64,000 nucleotides of DNA from Hyposmocoma kahamanoa (taxonomy: Eukaryota > Arthropoda > Insecta > Lepidoptera > Cosmopterigidae), in assembly GCF_003589595.1 (NCBI RefSeq), contig NW_020653900.1, positions 1,033,375 to 1,097,374 of the forward strand. Direction: 5' to 3'. The notes beneath the pieces were generated by a model. The model was not told where the DNA came from. It searched no databases and saw only the letters and a program-made list of their open reading frames with translations. The position numbers and the translations under genes were made by a program. Below, piece after piece: positions 1 to 11,203 of this stretch (the first letter of the stretch is position 1; each line of letters opens with the position of its first letter).

Positions 1-117
1 ACCGTTTACACTTATATATAACACTTTTACGGTTATGAGAAATATAATTTGAAATATGATTTGAGGTAGAATAGAGTCTTAATTATGAATTAGTAACTAC
101 AGTTTTTTTAATTATGG

Positions 118-402
118 TTAAAAAAATCTTCTTATAATACCAAGGGATGGGACGAACAAGTACGCTTGCTGATAAGCGACACGCCTTTCCATAACAGTTG
201 CAGTGTCACAAATCATAAAGATCTTGGGGGCATTGCCACTGCGCCCGTCACTCTGAGACCAAGTTGACAAGTCACGTGTCCGTAATTCCACCAGCACCCT
301 TACCCTTCTAAACCGGAATGCAGTAATGCTCACATTACTGCTTGGCAGCAGTACTTCCCTGGACGAACTGTTTCACAAGGAGCTCTATTGGTGCTACCAA
401 AA
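118..402 (+). repeat. R1 repeat copy
   Basis: R1 is an unclassified dispersed repeat of about 290 bp. In this orientation it carries GGGACGAACAAG, GGTAAGCGACACGCC, GTTGCAGTGTCAC, AAAGATCT, a Y-rich TTTCACCAGCACCCTTACCC, CAGTAATGCTCACATTACTG and TTTCACAAGGAGCTCTA. No TIR or RNA polymerase III box was recognised. Confidence 0.8.
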
Positions 403-424
403 GTGTAATTTAAGTGAGTTACTT

Positions 425-760
425 GTAATTAATTAAATTTTTATTGAATTGATATTCAATTATTTTTTGTGAAAGTACTCCACTAGTTTGTTATAATTAT
501 TAATACAAAGATCGAACACTCAGAAAAAACACTCAGAAAAAATTCCTTCGATCCGGTCGGATTCGAACCGACGTCTTCTTGCATACCGTGCCAGACGCTA
601 TACCAACTAAGCCACGGAACGAACCAACGGACCTCACGAATTTTTCTATGTGCTTGCGTCGTGTCTTTGTACTTGGTCTTTCAACGACTTATTAGTCTTT
701 AGACTTTTTACTTGTAATTCTTAGTAAGAATAAATGTCTTAAGCCGCAGCTATGAGTTGC
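425..760 (-). mobile_element. tRNA-derived SINE, family 2, reversed
   Basis: Reverse of head-B box-tail: the tail ATTATTAATACAAAGATCGA, B-box complement GATTCGAACC, and A-box complement near ATACCAACTAAGCCACGG. The part beyond (to about 760) and the flanking TTCACAAAAAATAATTGA-type stretch recur with other copies. Confidence 0.75.
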
Positions 761-1059
761 CACTAAATGCCTGCGAGTACACCAGCAACCTGATCGTGTG
801 CAAGGAACTCGTTCAACAAGACAATAGTTGATGTTTTGATCAGTCTCTCAAAAAAATTTGCTATTCGAATTAGGCCACTTTATTACTGAGGGTGCGGACA
901 TGTAAACAATATAATACATAAAAATGAACGTTCATTTATTTGTTTGTCCCGTATTAATTTCATTATTATTCATGCGATTGCAATAAAAACTTTCGGGAGT
1001 TGTTGTGCCATTGCCCGCAAAAGTATTATGAAATATTAAATCCCGCGCGTGTCTCTTAT

Positions 1060-1745
1060 TATACATAATAATAAGTAGGGCTGCTCCTTCTTATTCAGCG
1101 TAGTGTAGGGTTGTTACTTTTTTGTTTTAGTTGTGCCAATAGGTTAGAAAAATAATTTGAAAAAATTAAGCTGTTCATAATTCTCGTGCTATATTGGAAT
1201 ACACTTTGTTAATTGCAGTATTTAGGGCGCGTACAGATCTGGCCAATGCGCCGCGGATGCGCTGCATGTGCGCGGTAAGCGTGCTGCATGCGCATTACAC
1301 GCGCGCTGCACGCGTGCTGCATGCGACCAGTACAGGCACACAAACATATCGCACTACGTAATGCAAGTGCGCAGCTCGCGAGCCTTTCGCATACAGGCGC
1401 ATTTGCGGTATTCGACAGATCTGTACGCACCCTTAGGTATTGATATTTTTACCAATATTGCGGATTGGTGTCTCGATTATGGGAGTATGATTATAAATAA
1501 ATATTAGATAACATCACATGCGTAGCTCTGCTCCCAAAGTAAGTAGATCAAGCACTTGTGTTATGGAAATCGGAAACAACGACAGTACCACAACCACCCA
1601 GACTCGAGACAATATACAAAACTTAGTTTCTACATTGACCCGGCCGGGGATCGAAAACCGGTACGCAAGCCACTCGACCAAAGAGGCTGTCATATATGAA
1701 ATAGAAATGCAGTACAATTCTGAGTTTGAGGCCTTCTTGTTGTAC
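1060..1745 (+). repeat. Dispersed repeat, interrupted copy (partner at 61870-62160)
   Basis: Shares AGTGTAGGGTTGTTACTTTT, CTCGTGCTATATTG and TGAAATAGAAATGCAGTA-like stretches with 61870-62160 in the same order. It is interrupted by the element at 1225-1432. Class unknown; possibly a decayed DNA transposon. Confidence 0.6.
1225..1432. mobile_element. Harbinger-like TIR element with TTA duplication and GC-rich core
   Basis: 208 bp. TIRs GGGCGCGTACAGATCTG (left) and CAGATCTGTACGCACCC (right). TTA is duplicated at 1222-1224 and 1433-1435, the PIF/Harbinger hallmark. The centre (1255-1330) is full of GCGC/TGCATG variants, unlike the AT-rich flank. It is inserted in the repeat whose other copy at 61870-62160 lacks it. 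Confidence 0.8.
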
Positions 1746-1984
1746 ACGAGACGAACAAGTCGTGCACCTGGTGGTAAGCGACTCGCCTGTCCAAACAGTT
1801 GCAGTGCCACTCAGAGCTTTAAATCGTAAAGATCTTAACGTAAGTTGACAACTCCCATGTGTCTGTAATTTCACCAGCACCCTTACCATTCCAAACCGGA
1901 ACGCAGTAATGCTCACATTAATGCTGGCGGCAGAAATAGGTAAGGTGGCAGAACTACCCTGGTTGAACTCTTTCATAATATACA
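1738..1984 (+). repeat. R1 repeat copy
   Basis: From ACGAGACGAACAAGTCGTGC to the CCTGGTTGAACTCTTTCA end; lacks the central GAGGGGCACTGCC block. Confidence 0.78.
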
Positions 1985-2496
1985 ACTAGTGAATAACAAA
2001 ACAAAATGGCCACAGTCAATATTACATTTAATTTCGTTATAACATTTTACTTACACAAAGTGAAAATATTGCACATTGCTCTTTTACAGTTTAAAATACT
2101 AAGCCTACTTATTTATTTACAATGAAAACAATATGACAAATAAAAAGAATTTTCGAGAAAGAAATGTCTTCTACATGGAACCCTGTAAGTTAGATGCTTT
2201 ATTATATGACGTAATATAATTTAAAGTTTAAATTAAACCGTTCAGGGTGTTATACTGAATACACGATTATAACTACTTACAGTTAATTAATTACGTACAC
2301 GTTGAACTTAAATAAACATTATTTAAGTTAAAGTATGAACTAATATTAAGTTCTACACGATTTGTAATTTACATTGTAATAACTACGTAATAATTTAAGG
2401 AAGATTTTACTTTTTTTTTACTGCTTTCCCTTTTGTTTAACCCCGTCTGCGCTTCAATGGCGGCTTCCAACTATGCGCATTTTTACCGATTACCTC

Positions 2497-2727
2497 CATT
2501 GACTTACAAATAAATGGACGACGACGGGTCTAATACAAAAACCACGAAAAAAATGTCCCAAGTCAACCTATTCGAAATTTAAATTGTAATGTCATCGCAG
2601 TATCGCGCTGTCAGTCGAACAAATGAAGACTAAAGCGGAGTTTGGCGCTCTGTATACGATTTTAGCGCCTTACAAGTGCGGACACTTTTTAGCGCGGACC
2701 CGACGTCCATATAATTGTAAGTCAATG
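2497..2727 (+). mobile_element. Complete TIR element (CATTGACTTACA family, short form)
   Basis: 231 bp. Terminal inverted repeats of about 30 bp start CATTGACTTACAAATAAATG. It is flanked by an exact 8-bp target-site duplication, ATTACCTC (2489-2496 and 2728-2735). There is no coding capacity. The 8-bp duplication fits the hAT or P superfamilies. I cannot assign one: the CA...TG ends are P-like, but no transposase is present. Confidence 0.88.
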
Positions 2728-2819
2728 ATTACCTCGCATGAATTTGCACCCAAAGGGGAATAAAATAGATATAAATTAGAGAAACATCTGTCAGTAATAC
2801 GTTTTCTTTCATTCTTTTT

Positions 2820-3115
2820 TTTACAACATCAAGTGACGGGACGAACAACTCGTGCGCCTGATGGTAAGCTACACGCCTGTCCATAACAGTTGCAATGTCA
2901 CTCAGAGCTTTAAATCGCAAAGATCTGAGGGGCACTGCCACTGCGCCTGTTACCCTGAGACATAAGTTGACAAGTCCCATACACCTGTAATTTCACTTGC
3001 ACCTTTACCCTTCAAAATCGGAACACAGTAATGCTGAACATTATTGCTTGGCGGCAGAAATTGGTAAGGTGACAGTACTTCCCTGGACGAACTCTTTCAC
3101 AAGAAGCTCTACTGC
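2820..3115 (+). repeat. R1 repeat copy
   Basis: Near full length, from CATCAAGTGACGGGACGAAC to AAGAAGCTCTACTGCT. Confidence 0.8.
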
Positions 3116-3221
3116 TCCTGTTTTTGACGACCTGACGATATTATATATACCTTTACTTTGATTGAAACTTTCAAGATAGTCACATTATTTGATTTTGAAT
3201 TCGGGACTTAATCACGTATAA

Positions 3222-3334
3222 AACTTATTTTACTTACCGCGACGTTTCGGACATATAGCATTATAAGGGACTTCCCTTCGAGACCATAGACGTTGCAATA
3301 TGTCCGAAACGTCGAAGTAAATAAAATATGTTTC
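3222..3334. repeat. Inverted repeat with 17-bp perfect core
   Basis: CGACGTTTCGGACATAT (3240-3256) faces its exact reverse complement at 3298-3314 across a 41-base loop. Weaker pairing (TATTTTACTTAC / GTAAATAAAATA) extends outward. The CGACGTTTCGG core resembles the Penelope-end motif seen elsewhere in the window. Confidence 0.7.
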
Positions 3335-3348
3335 ATATATAATGACCA

Positions 3349-4035
3349 GGGGGCCTTCCACAACCTCTTAAAACAATATTACTTTAACCTTACATTGTCT
3401 TTTAGTACCATAACGCGCTTAAAGTAAGCTTATTATAACATTAAAACTAAGATGTTTTATTCGCAGCTTTGTGACTATTCATTCACTCAGCTCGTACTAT
3501 GACGCGACTTTAACATTAAAGTAATATTGCTCTTATGTCAAATTTAGCAATCTTAAAATAGTTACACGGATGCAATGGGAACAATATTATTTTCATTGTT
3601 TTTTTGAATATTGATTTAATAATGATTAAAAGTTAAGTTTAACTTATTTATTTAAATATATCTCTTCAATATTTTGTTTATTTTATAGCAAATAGGAAAT
3701 AATTTCTCGTTAAATAAAAATACGCGATGTTTATTTCTTAAAATGATGATAGCGCCATTGATATGCTTCTTGGCGAAAGTAACAGTTGACACTAGACTAT
3801 GGTTCCGAATTCACAACGTGACTATCAAGACTCAGCTTGTTTTATTTATTTTTCTTCATGAAAATGCGGAATAATAATTGAAAACAACGTAATTTTAATA
3901 GATTTCATTATTACATACTTTTCTTTTTTTGGCAGTTGAAATTCTCTGAATGTAAATAATGTTAAGTACTTTAACATTATACTACGAAGAAAGAGATGGC
4001 ATTATACAGTTCATATAGCGTTATTTCTTTCCTGC
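3349..4035 (+). mobile_element. Long TIR element, GGGCCTACCA family, truncated copy
   Basis: Starts GGGGGCCTTCCACAACCTCT and is colinear with the reverse of 42682-43522 until GCGTTATTTCTTTCC near 4033, then stops matching. The second TIR is lost. Confidence 0.7.
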
Positions 4036-4115
4036 GTGCGGTTTCCTTTTGAATGTCAAACCAAGTACCAATGCAATAAGAATTAGAATTGTTTTGATAC
4101 TAACTAATTTCTAAC

Positions 4116-4700
4116 CTTAGAATAATAAAGCGTAGAACGATAGTTTCATATTAAACGAACTGTCACAAGTGAGTTCTTAGGTTTTCGCGATTGTTACACA
4201 TAGAAAATGAAACTATTTTTCCGGATTTAAATCGCGTATATTTGTTTTTTCAAACAAACCGACGTTTCGTCAAACAAAAAGACGACCTGTAAAGGGCCCG
4301 AAACGTCGGTTTGTTTGAAAAAACAAATATACGCGATTTAAATCCGGAAACATAGTTTCATTTCCTATGTCACAAGTGAGGCAAAAATCAAAATCATGTA
4401 GGCTAGTTTTAGTAGTAGGTTAATTTTCGGTTTTAGTGAATATTTATATAAAAATACAAGCTGAAACGCGTTACTTCCTTCTGGAATGTGATGGTAGTAT
4501 CTATTTTATGTTTGTCTGACGTATTTTTACACTCATTTACCGCACATTTCGTCATTTTTAGCTAAAATTCTTGATCTGTTCGCGGTGCAAGTTGACCTTG
4601 AGCACTGAAGGCCCGCCCGCTCGTGTAGGTCCTTTGGGAGCGCTTCAATTTGCCTCACTTAGCGTGTGCGGACTAGGTTTCTATGCGTTATTATTCTACA
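4116..4700 (+). mobile_element. TIR element (CTTAGAATAATAA family) carrying the Penelope insert
   Basis: The ends TTAGAATAATAAAGCGTAGA and CTATGCGTTATTATTCTA are inverted repeats matching those of the complete copy at 19372-19692. Possible flanking duplication TTTCTAAC / TTCGTAAC (6 of 8). The interior has ACTGAAGGCCCGCCCGCTCG and is interrupted by the Penelope-derived insert. Confidence 0.75.
4174..4368 (+). mobile_element. Penelope-derived palindromic insert with 12-bp target duplication
   Basis: 195 bp made of two inverted copies of the Penelope end (ATGAAACTATTTTTCCGGAT... through CGACGTTTCG) around a short centre with GACCTGTAAAGGGCCCG. It is flanked by an exact 12-bp duplication, GTCACAAGTGAG (4162-4173 and 4369-4380). 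The related element at 19372-19692 has the uninterrupted site near 19420. Confidence 0.85.
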
Positions 4701-5565
4701 TTCGTAACGAAAAAAAAACGTGATGGTGATATACACTTCATGTAGCGCCGTCTCACAACGATTCATTTTAGGTCGTAAGCTGAATCATAAAAAGAGTTCA
4801 TGGTAAGGCCTCAGGAATTTATTTTTCAATCACTAGCGTCAAACTTGCAGTCTTGCATAACAAATAACTATTACCTTGCGATGACTGTGGGATACCAAAT
4901 TCAAAGAAGGTACATTCATTATATTCAATTAGTAGTCCTGTTCTCCTTATCACAACTAACGCAATCGGCATTTATAGCGAAATTGATTTATTAAGGCGAG
5001 ATATTTTAAAAGGAGCCTATATTTTACGAGGCAAGGTGTGGGGGACCACCTCTCGCATCCCGCAATCTGTGCGCTTTTAATTAATATGAATAGAAGAACA
5101 GGCGGAGAAAATTTGACACGGTTCAGATGTTGACAAACGCCCGATGGTGTCAAAATTATTAATAATATTTGAAGACAGCATCACAAGTGAATGTTATAAA
5201 CAACGTCGACCTGGATGTAATGGCATGTGATGGCCAGAAAGCAATATAATTCACAAATTTTACTACCTAGACATAACTTATTTTCAACCTAAATGTCGCC
5301 TGGCTTCTATCGATATGTGCACGTGTACTAGATAAAATATGATCGGACCTTTTTTTTACACCCTGTGTTACATGTCTTGTAAGCTTTTTATTAATCAAAT
5401 ACTAGTACGATAAAGCGTTTTAGATTCCAATAGATATTAAGTTTCATAGTGGCGCCCTTTATATTTTTAATTACTTATGAAAATATGTAACATGATTTTT
5501 ATTTCAAGTGTTCCTCAACTTCACAGAATAAATTAATATAAATTAAACTTTATATGTCAAAGTAA

Positions 5566-5650
5566 CGGGCGCACTGCAACTGTTTTGGACAGGTACGTCA
5601 CTTATTACCCGACTTGTTCGCCCCGTCAAATGGGGACATAAAAAAAAATT
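5566..5650 (-). repeat. R1 fragment
   Basis: Reverse fragment of the R1 start only: CTGCAACTGTTTTGGACAGG ... CGACTTGTTCGCCCCGTCA. Confidence 0.6.
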
Positions 5651-5937
5651 GCCTGAAAGACTACTGCAAAACTCAAACTGCTACGGTTGGGTGCACAATC
5701 AGCTGATTTGAATGCTGAGGCGGGAGAGATTACCAGCTCACATCTTTGAATAGAGTTAATAGAAACACTGTCATTCATAAATAATGTTCAATTATGCCAC
5801 TAATTTACACGTTGTCACTTAGTATAATGCATTGCTGAAAACATAAATAATTACCTAAGTTGGTAAGGTCAGGACATTTCAAGGACACTATTGGGTTGCA
5901 TGAAAGGGGCCTTCCGGCAATTTTTTTGGTAAGCTAG

Positions 5938-6258
5938 ATGGTAAGCTACACGTCTGTCCATAACAATTGCAGTGCCACTCAGAGCTTTAAATTGCAAAGA
6001 TCTGGTCACCCTGGGACATAAAATGACAAGTTCCATGTGCCTGGAATTTCACCAGCACCTTTCAAAGTGGCAGTACTTCCCTGGACGATCTCTTTCACAA
6101 GGAGCTCTACTGCTGATGACGTACATGACCACCTCCCCTTTGCTGTATACGTCTGGCGCATCCTGAGCAACACTCGGAGAGCACCTTACGTCGATTGGCA
6201 TATCCCTTCATCGCGACGCAAGCATGATAGTGTACGCCATTGATACGACAAGAAGAAG
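5938..6258 (+). repeat. R1 copy with extended 3' end
   Basis: Lacks the first bases. After GGAGCTCTACTGC it continues about 140 bp (GGAGAGCACCTTACG ... GATACGACAAGAAGAAGG), matching the extension next to the pogo element at 45440-46910. Confidence 0.75.
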
Positions 6259-7082
6259 GACACTTTTGTAACACGACTTTATTTTTTTAGGTTCTTACAA
6301 TTGCTACACACTGAAAATGGAACTATTAGTGTATATATAGTTTTTTTATTTACGTAAACGCGATGTAAGTGAATGTCTAAAAAGCCAGTTAATGTTCACG
6401 GGTATTTAAAATATCGCCGTGTATTATGTACCTACGCATAAATGATAGACATTGAATATTTTACTCTAAACTCCTAAACTGAAGTGTGAACAATACACAC
6501 TTTATGATGTGATTTATAAATAACTTTTGTTCGAATATCGCCGCCAGCGTAACGGAACAAGATCCGCTAATGTGTAGCTTTATTTTCGGCCGTCTGTACC
6601 AAATTCTTGGTATTAGATTTTCACTGAGTGTTATTAATGTATAGTAAATAAGCGAAATTATCTTACAAGTCCAAAGTGGTGTATTAGAGAGCACTCAGAA
6701 TATACTTGTTTAACAAAATTCAAATTTATGTCAACGATATAATTATATTATTAAGGTTCATTTTTCAACCCCCCCTTTAAATGAATATTTTGAAATAGCC
6801 AACTAAATCTTGAAAGAAAAATTATATTATACTAAGTAATAGTTAAATATAATAATATAATTAATATCTATTGCAGTATTCTAGTTGGTTACATTTCCTA
6901 CATCTATCGTAATTTTTTACCCTTTCGCGTAATACGTAGTGATTTTTGCTTATAAAGCAATTTTACTTACTTTCATTCGAGATATTTCAAACTCAACCTG
7001 ATTTATTATTTATTTACCAAATAGTTTACGAACGCACCGAAATTAGACAATAAAGTAACTCGGATACCTAGTTGCTATTTTT

Positions 7083-7502
7083 AACTTACTTCAAAAAAGG
7101 AGGAGGTTCTCAATTCGTCTGTTTGTTTTTTTTTTGTATGTATGTTACGCGATAACTCCGGTATTTGTGAACCGATTTTCATGATTCTTTTTTTGTTGGA
7201 AAGGGGGTACTTCCATAGTGGTCCCATTTCATTTTAAAGAAAAGCATCCACCTCGAAGGGTGGCTGTTCACGCCTGAAGATTCATTTTTATAAATAGCAC
7301 CTAACTTTAATTTAGGAGCAATTACTTTAATGGTTGATTTTGCTATTTCTCCAATTCAAGGCGTTTTTCTCTCAATATACTTTGAGTAGTGAGAACAGAT
7401 TTTTATTATCTCCAGTGTAGTGTCCTGTATAGTGGCGAACTAGGGGATATTTCAATAAAACTTAGCAAATAGACGTAATTCCACTTACTTTTGAGGTCGG
7501 TT
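7083..7502 (+). mobile_element. TIR element, AACCGACTTCAAAA family
   Basis: Starts AACTTACTTCAAAAAAGGAG and ends TTTTGAGGTCGGTT, an imperfect 14-bp TIR. The interior has GTATGTTACGCGATAACTCC. Matches 11204-11634 over its length. Confidence 0.78.
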
Positions 7503-8012
7503 TTTTAGTACTCTGTACTGAGATTATTATGTTATTTTTTTATATATTCGCACCGTGTACATACAATTCTCTGTCAAAGTGAGCATTCCTTTTTATATAT
7601 TAGTAAGTCAATGATTAGATTGGATTGGATTGTATTGTTTTGCACGAGATTTCGATTCAATTTGCAGTTCCTTTTTGATTTTTTCATTATTTCAGCACTG
7701 TAGTTTTTTCAAAAACGTATTACATACATTTACGTTACATACATTTACATACGACATACATTTTTCAAATAGCTTTAATTTCATTTGTACAAAAATAAAT
7801 TGTGACGTAAAGTCAGTGTCCCTGCTGCTCGACCCCAGCAAAATGAACCGTATTAGTACTGGAAAAATTTGTATTCAAGTTGAAGTAGTATAGACTCTAA
7901 AGTAAAAAAAAAAATAGTTTTATCTAGTTAAGGCTGGGTCGCACTTGCCGTCGTATCGACGCCACCATTGCTGCCCACCCGGGGACATGGCCCCCTCATG
8001 CATCCCCCAGGC

Positions 8013-8104
8013 TACGCCACTGGGTTGATGAAGCGAAAGACGTGTGTCAGGATCGTAACAAGTGGAAGGATGTGGTCGACGGGAAAGGGCGTGATGGGCA
8101 ATAA
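8013..8104 (+). pseudogene. LINE ORF2 C-terminal fragment
   Basis: LRHWVDEAKDVCQDRNKWKD continues VVDGKGRDGQ and stops. The W-x-D...x-QDRNKWK ending is typical of insect LINE ORF2 C-termini. It is short, and the upstream part from 7950 is GC-rich and possibly from the same element. Confidence 0.45.
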
Positions 8105-8374
8105 ATTTTCGTGTCGATAATTTTAACGTAGTCAGGAAACCCATTATAATATCTATCCATCAAAATGTTTAAGCCAACCTATTGAGGAGGGTCCCGATCC
8201 AATTATCTCACTTAAATGATAGCCATCGAAAATCTCGGATTTCTTAATAGTCAACTGGAAAATGTTCGAAATCTGAAATTTTAGAATAAAATTAAACTAC
8301 TTTGCTACTGTTCGAAGCTAGTGGAGGTTAAATCATAAAAAAAAGCTGCTCCTGTGTTTTATAATGATTATAAT

Positions 8375-8650
8375 ATATTGCACCGCTATTGCAATATTGT
8401 TGTAACTCAAAATTCGTGAAAATCAAGATTATGTATCAAGATAAATAAAAAAGTCGTTAGAATTGTTGTAAAAAACGAAAGTGTCAAGTTAACTCAAAAT
8501 AAGACAAACTTTGTGTGACAAAACAGTCTTACTCAAAAATGTAAAATTAACTTTTTTTTTATATTTGGCAAATAAGAAATTGTTTAGATGTCTGTGATAA
8601 ACTTTAACTTATTTATAAGTTTCAGTAATATTTAACGGAAAATGAGAAGA
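8375..8650 (+). repeat. Arm-type repeat (GTTGTAACTC family), single arm
   Basis: GTTGTAACTCAAAATTCGTG, AGTCGTTAGAATTGTTGTAA and AACTTTGTGTGACAAAACAG match the arms at 9700 and 19785. Confidence 0.55.
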
Positions 8651-8689
8651 TTTTTATCTCTTCTGAAAAAATACATTTTTTTATATAAT

Positions 8690-8935
8690 TATTAATACAA
8701 AGATCGAACACTCAGAAAAAATTCCTACGATCCGGCCGGATTGGAACCCACGTCTTCTAGCATACCATGCCAGACGCTATACCAACTAAGCCACGAACGA
8801 ACCAGCGGACCTCACGAATTTTTCTAAGTGCTTGCGTCGTGTCTTTGTACTTGGTCTTATCTTATACTTGGTCTGGTCTTATCGTATCTTTGCATTTGAT
8901 TCTTCAACGACTTTTTAGCCGTAGTGCCATTTATG
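8690..8935 (-). mobile_element. tRNA-derived SINE, family 2, reversed
   Basis: The same reverse order as at 425-760: AATACAAAGATCGAACACTC, GATTGGAACC (diverged B box), ATACCAACTAAGCCACG, GGACCTCACGAATTTTTC. Confidence 0.75.
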
Positions 8936-9004
8936 AGAAATTGAAAGTATTTCTTCATCCAGTTAGATACCTTTACAGCTACCAGCCCCGGATAGAGATG
9001 TCGC

Positions 9005-9155
9005 TATTCAATGTATTTAAATATTTTATTGAATTGATATTCAATATTTTTTAATGTGAAATTTCTCCACTAGTTTGTTACAATTATTAATACAATCATC
9101 GAACACTCAGAAAAAATTCCTTCGATCCGGCCGGATTCGAACCCACGTCTTCAAA
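9005..9155 (-). mobile_element. SINE family 2 fragment, reversed
   Basis: Tail-side sequence TTATTGAATTGATATTCAAT through GATTCGAACCCACGTCTTC, broken off before the A box. Confidence 0.65.
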
Positions 9156-9699
9156 GAACGGCATAAGTAAAATTCCGTCAAAAATATTTATTTCTTCATT
9201 AGATACTGAAAAATATAACTCATATCCTCTCCAATTCTAGCAACTCTACTAATATTGTCGATATATGGATATCGATAAGTACTGTTATGTTCATTATCAT
9301 TATGTACAGTGGTTGGGATTTTTTCTTGCTCTGATTGTGTCGGTAGTGAGCATGGTATATATAGTTCGCGAAATATATATTTATTATAAGAGCCAATTAA
9401 TGTTGTCAGTGAGCGGCCTCTCTATTGTGTTTTAATAATATATGACGATCTGCAAAAGACTGCTGGCAAGAAATGGACGTGACAAGCTGAAAACCGGGCA
9501 AAATGGCGTATCTATATTAAAACTTGTGTTATTACAAAATAATTTAGAGGCCATTACTACCCTCCTTGTCATAAACAACTTCTAACTTTCGAGATTATTG
9601 GCATCTAAAGTTTTTTTCTTTGAAGATTGTCAATTTCGCTGATTTTGCTTGCCAATAAAACTGAATTCAATAAGATATAAGAAACCGATTACATTTGTA

Positions 9700-10735
9700 G
9701 ATCTTCACTGCTGTTACAAAGGTGTTATAACTCTAAATATGTGAAATTCAAGATTATACTGTTGCTGAACGTAAAATTTTAATCTCTACACGTTAATATA
9801 ACCGTCGTTAGAATATTGTGATAAACAATCAAAAGATATTTACTTAACTGAAAAGGAGATAAACTTTTTGTGACCTACTTTTGGACAAAATAATCCTTAC
9901 TCAAAAATATAAAGTTATTTTTTCCCTTTTATTTATACATATAATTAGGCAAGTAGGAAATTGTTTGAAATATGAAAATGAAAAATTATTTATTGGACAT
10001 TAAAAATTACAATACCTGCAGAACACAGAAGAGTAATAGAAGGCACAAAGCGCAAACGACACAGTTAACAGCGTACCCCGCACTAAGGTCTTGGCTTCTA
10101 TCGCGGGACCCAAAATGATAGATAACTTATTTTCGCTATTACATGAACCAATTAGTGCAAACACACGTCGCACTATTAATTCAATAGTGTATTAACTCGA
10201 AAAGTGTATTTCGATATGTTATTATAGAAAAACGAATAGTAATTCGTCTTCTACTTCTCGTGAAATATTATTAAAATTTATGTACATACAGACATCTAAA
10301 CAAATTCCTACTCTTAGTTTTCCAGATTTTACACAAAAAGTTTCTCATTTTGATTTAAGTAAACATCTTTCACTTGTTTTTCGTGATATTTTAAAGACGG
10401 TTATAATGACGTATAGAGATTAAAATTTTACATTCAGTAACTGTATAATCTTGAATTTCACTTATTTAGAGTTACAACACTATTGTAATAGCAGTGCGAC
10501 ATGAGTTACAGAATGAAATGAAATTTGAAACATTATTAAGTAATAAAAAATTATTAATTTTTAAAACATTATTAAATTATTTAAAAATTATTACATTATA
10601 TTTTAACTTATAACATACCTAATTATATTTTAATAACCTTATACGGGAAGTAATTTATTCTTCATCGATTCTGAAGAAGTACACATTTTGTGTTAATACA
10701 CTATAGCATTAAGAGTGCGATATATGAATTACTCA
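9700..10735. repeat. Inverted arms of the GTTGTAACTC family
   Basis: 9700-9990 runs forward, 10118-10500 is its reverse complement (TTGAATTTCACTTATTTAGA, GAGTTACAACACTATTGTAA), and 10500-10735 is forward again. The first two can fold on each other. Exact ends not found. Confidence 0.6.
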
Positions 10736-10789
10736 ATTTGTCTAAAAATATCGATTACGTTAGTTATGACAAGGATGGCAAATAATTAG

Positions 10790-11072
10790 GTTTTTTTTAT
10801 AACACCAAGCGACGGGACGAACACGTGCGCCTGATGGTAAGCGACACGCCTGTCCATATCAGCTTTAAGCAAAGATCTGAGGGGCACTGCCACAGCGCCC
10901 GTCACCTTGAGACATAAGTTGACAAGATCTACGTGCCTGTAATTTTACCCTTAGTTTCCCTTCAAAACCGAAACGCAGTAATGCTCACATTACTGCTTAG
11001 CGGCAGAACTAGGCAAGGTGGCAGTGCTACCCTGGACGACCTCTTTCACAAGGAGCTCTACTTCTACTAAGG
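10790..11072 (+). repeat. R1 repeat copy
   Basis: From ACACCAAGCGACGGGACGAA to AAGGAGCTCTACTTCT, with a small internal deletion after CCATATCAG. Confidence 0.8.
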
Positions 11073-11203
11073 TCTTCATACATTGTAATGGGTGGACGTG
11101 TTCCACAACTATACTTGGAACACGTACTTATAAATTTATGTACATTTCACGTTACGCTCACTTCACGTCAAATCGAATGTTTTTGGGTAAAAAATATGTT
11201 TTT

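Noticed and set aside
1209..1507. GC-rich segment as a CpG-island promoter
   Set aside because: Better explained as the interior of a TIR element with an exact TTA duplication.
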